Shown: positions 62,596 to 64,000 of the stretch, piece after piece
Position numbering within the stretch: position 1 is the stretch's first letter
Layout of the letters: the number at the start of each line of letters is the position of its first letter
Origin: Flagellimonas abyssi
GTDB lineage: Bacteria; Bacteroidota; Bacteroidia; Flavobacteriales; Flavobacteriaceae
NCBI RefSeq assembly: GCF_019457905.1
Contig: NZ_JAHZSV010000026.1
Coordinates: 1-64,000, forward strand
Direction: 5' to 3'
DNA length: 64,000 nucleotides
Program-made: the position numbers and the translations under genes
Notes under the pieces: generated by a model
What the model was told of the DNA's origin: nothing
Database searches by the model: none
The model's input: the letters and a program-made list of their open reading frames with translations, nothing else

Positions 62596-63384
62596 ATGGT
62601 TGCGGAATGCATTGATAAATTATTATCGATTGAAGAATATTCTTTTTCCCTTGATGAACTGATGGAACAGACCACCAAAAGCAAAAATGCAATTTGGCAG
62701 GAACTGGCGCATCTGATTGAAAAAAACAAAGTCCTCAACTTAAGAAAGGGTTTTTATCTTATACTCACCCCCAGATATTCCAGTTTTGGAAAACTTCCCA
62801 TTGACCTGTATATCGAGAAACTTTTTGAGTATTTGGGGCGTAATTATTATTTGGGGTTTTACAGCGCGGCAAAAGTATATGGTGCAAGCCATCAACAAAT
62901 CCAGCGCGATTATGTAATGACATCAACTCCCAAACTTTTGGATATTAAAAAATCGGCTATTGATATCCGTTTTTTGACTACCTCTGCTTGGCCGGAAAAA
63001 AATATACTTCCCAAAAAATCGGATGCCGGAACTTATCATATTTCCAGTCCGGCTTTGACCTTGGCAGATTTGATACATTATCAAAATAAATTAGGGGGGC
63101 TTAATCGAATGCTATCTACCATTGAAGAATTGTTGGAAGAAGTTACACAAAAAGACCTTGAAGATTTATTGAGTTGGTATGGCAATAAGGCAACACTTCA
63201 GCGACTGGGATTTTTATTGGATCAAATAGATCAAGAGAACCGTTTTTCAAATTTGATTTTTCAACATTTGGAAAAACAAAAAATACATCCGGTTTTATTA
63301 AAGCCAACTATACAACAACGACCAGGTTCGGTAGATAATAAATGGAAAGTGGATGTCAACCTAAGATTAGAAACTGACCTATGA
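62596..63384 (+). CDS. abiEi: AbiEi family antitoxin
   Basis: A 262-residue antitoxin of the type IV AbiE system. The N-terminal winged helix (EYSFSLDELMEQTTKSKNAIWQELAHLIEKNKVLNLRKGFYLI) is followed by the AbiEi C-terminal domain (YLGFYSAAKVYGASHQQIQRDYVMTSTPK .. HISSPALTLADLIHYQNKLGG). It represses its operon and counteracts the toxin without a direct complex. ATGA overlap with the toxin gene. Confidence 0.9.
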   Translation: MVAECIDKLLSIEEYSFSLDELMEQTTKSKNAIWQELAHLIEKNKVLNLRKGFYLILTPRYSSFGKLPIDLYIEKLFEYLGRNYYLGFYSAAKVYGASHQQIQRDYVMTSTPKLLDIKKSAIDIRFLTTSAWPEKNILPKKSDAGTYHISSPALTLADLIHYQNKLGGLNRMLSTIEELLEEVTQKDLEDLLSWYGNKATLQRLGFLLDQIDQENRFSNLIFQHLEKQKIHPVLLKPTIQQRPGSVDNKWKVDVNLRLETDL

Positions 63385-64000
63385 TTTCAAAACCCTATAT
63401 AGCACAATGGCGGGAATATGCACCTTGGAAAGAATTTGCACAGGTTGAACAGGATTTGATTATTAGCCGCGCATTGGTAGCAATTTTTTCAGATGATTTT
63501 CTAAGGGAAAAGCTTGCGTTCCGGGGCGGCACCGCTTTGCATAAACTGTATCTGAACCCTGCACCCAGATATTCCGAGGATATCGATCTTGTTCAAATTA
63601 AGGAAGGTCCTATAAAACCTATTATGAAGCGTATAGGTGAAGTGATCACGTTTTTTGAAGAAGATAGGCGCACACAGGTGCGCGGACACGGAGCAAAAGT
63701 ACTGTACCGTTTTACATCGGAATATGAAAATGAGCGTCGCCGGCTCAAGTTAGAGATCAACTGCAAAGAACATTTTAAGGTGCTAAAGTGGATGGAATTC
63801 CCTTTTGATATGGTCAATCCCTGGTTTTCGGGAAGGGCGGATATTAAAACATATAAAATCAATGAACTTTTAGGAACAAAACTAAGGGCACTATATCAGC
63901 GCAGTAAAGGACGGGATCTTTTTGATCTGGATTATTCCAGGCGAAATATGAAACTCGATATTGATGAAATTATCAAGTGCTTTAAGGTTTATATGGAATT
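63381..64000 (+). CDS. abiEii: AbiEii nucleotidyltransferase toxin, partial
   Basis: The first 206 residues, cut by the window end. Motifs of the AbiEii/DNA polymerase beta-like nucleotidyltransferase family: FRGGTALHKLY (GGT motif I), RYSEDIDLV (metal-binding Asp pair), KLEINCKEH and LLGTKLRALYQRSKGRDLFDL. The ATG overlaps the antitoxin stop (ATGA). Family members modify tRNA or other nucleic acids to stop growth, often during phage infection, and also stabilise mobile elements. Confidence 0.9.
   Translation, partial: MISKPYIAQWREYAPWKEFAQVEQDLIISRALVAIFSDDFLREKLAFRGGTALHKLYLNPAPRYSEDIDLVQIKEGPIKPIMKRIGEVITFFEEDRRTQVRGHGAKVLYRFTSEYENERRRLKLEINCKEHFKVLKWMEFPFDMVNPWFSGRADIKTYKINELLGTKLRALYQRSKGRDLFDLDYSRRNMKLDIDEIIKCFKVYME

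Overview
The window looks like a marine Flavobacteriaceae-type genome (Bacteroidota). The evidence is Bacteroidota conjugation genes of the TraE-TraN type, promoters of the TAnnTTTG class, a type IX secretion sorting domain, lipoproteins with bacteroidal leucine-rich repeats, and A-rich leaders without Shine-Dalgarno sequences. No genus can be named from the sequence alone.

Layout. (1) 1-1.45 kb: front end of an integrative conjugative element (excisionase-like HTH, replication-type protein, ATPase), a tightly packed operon. (2) 1.5-46.0 kb: a large accessory block dominated by secreted or lipid-anchored serine hydrolases of the class C beta-lactamase/PBP4* fold (eight intact, plus two broken copies and a further C-terminal scrap). 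It also holds a CPBP protease, a C1 peptidase, a DUF885 metallopeptidase, an amidohydrolase/PD40/C45 operon, a CE4 deacetylase, LRR and RCC1 surface proteins and several small regulators. The block shows heavy gene turnover: a tandem duplication, an out-of-frame chimera, internal deletions, a frameshifted sigma factor and an amidohydrolase without its metal motif. (3) 46.0-54.5 kb: a second, frameshifted ATPase copy, an amidase with a coupled 22-residue ORF, then traE-F-G-I-J-K-M-N. (4) 54.5-59.6 kb: response regulator, Sel1/T9SS protein, AHH-nuclease toxin and a likely immunity gene. (5) 59.6-64 kb: a putative attachment region, an integrase cut by an IS3-family element, a remnant of a larger protein, and an AbiE type IV toxin-antitoxin pair running off the window.

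The two related ATPase genes bracket the accessory block, as if about 44 kb had come to lie inside (or between two copies of) a conjugative element. The integrase has lost its catalytic half at the IS element, so the element probably can no longer excise by itself, although the visible tra genes are open.

The most striking unexplained signal is an 18-bp direct-repeat motif, (G)(C/A)TAACGnTnTGTTAACG, found five times and only in the accessory block. In four sites it lies exactly 40 nt upstream of a TAnnTTTG-like -7 element, and in the fifth 29 nt upstream (11 nt, one helical turn, closer). This has the geometry of an OmpR/PhoB-type response regulator box, and suggests that the scattered accessory genes form one regulon controlled from outside the window.
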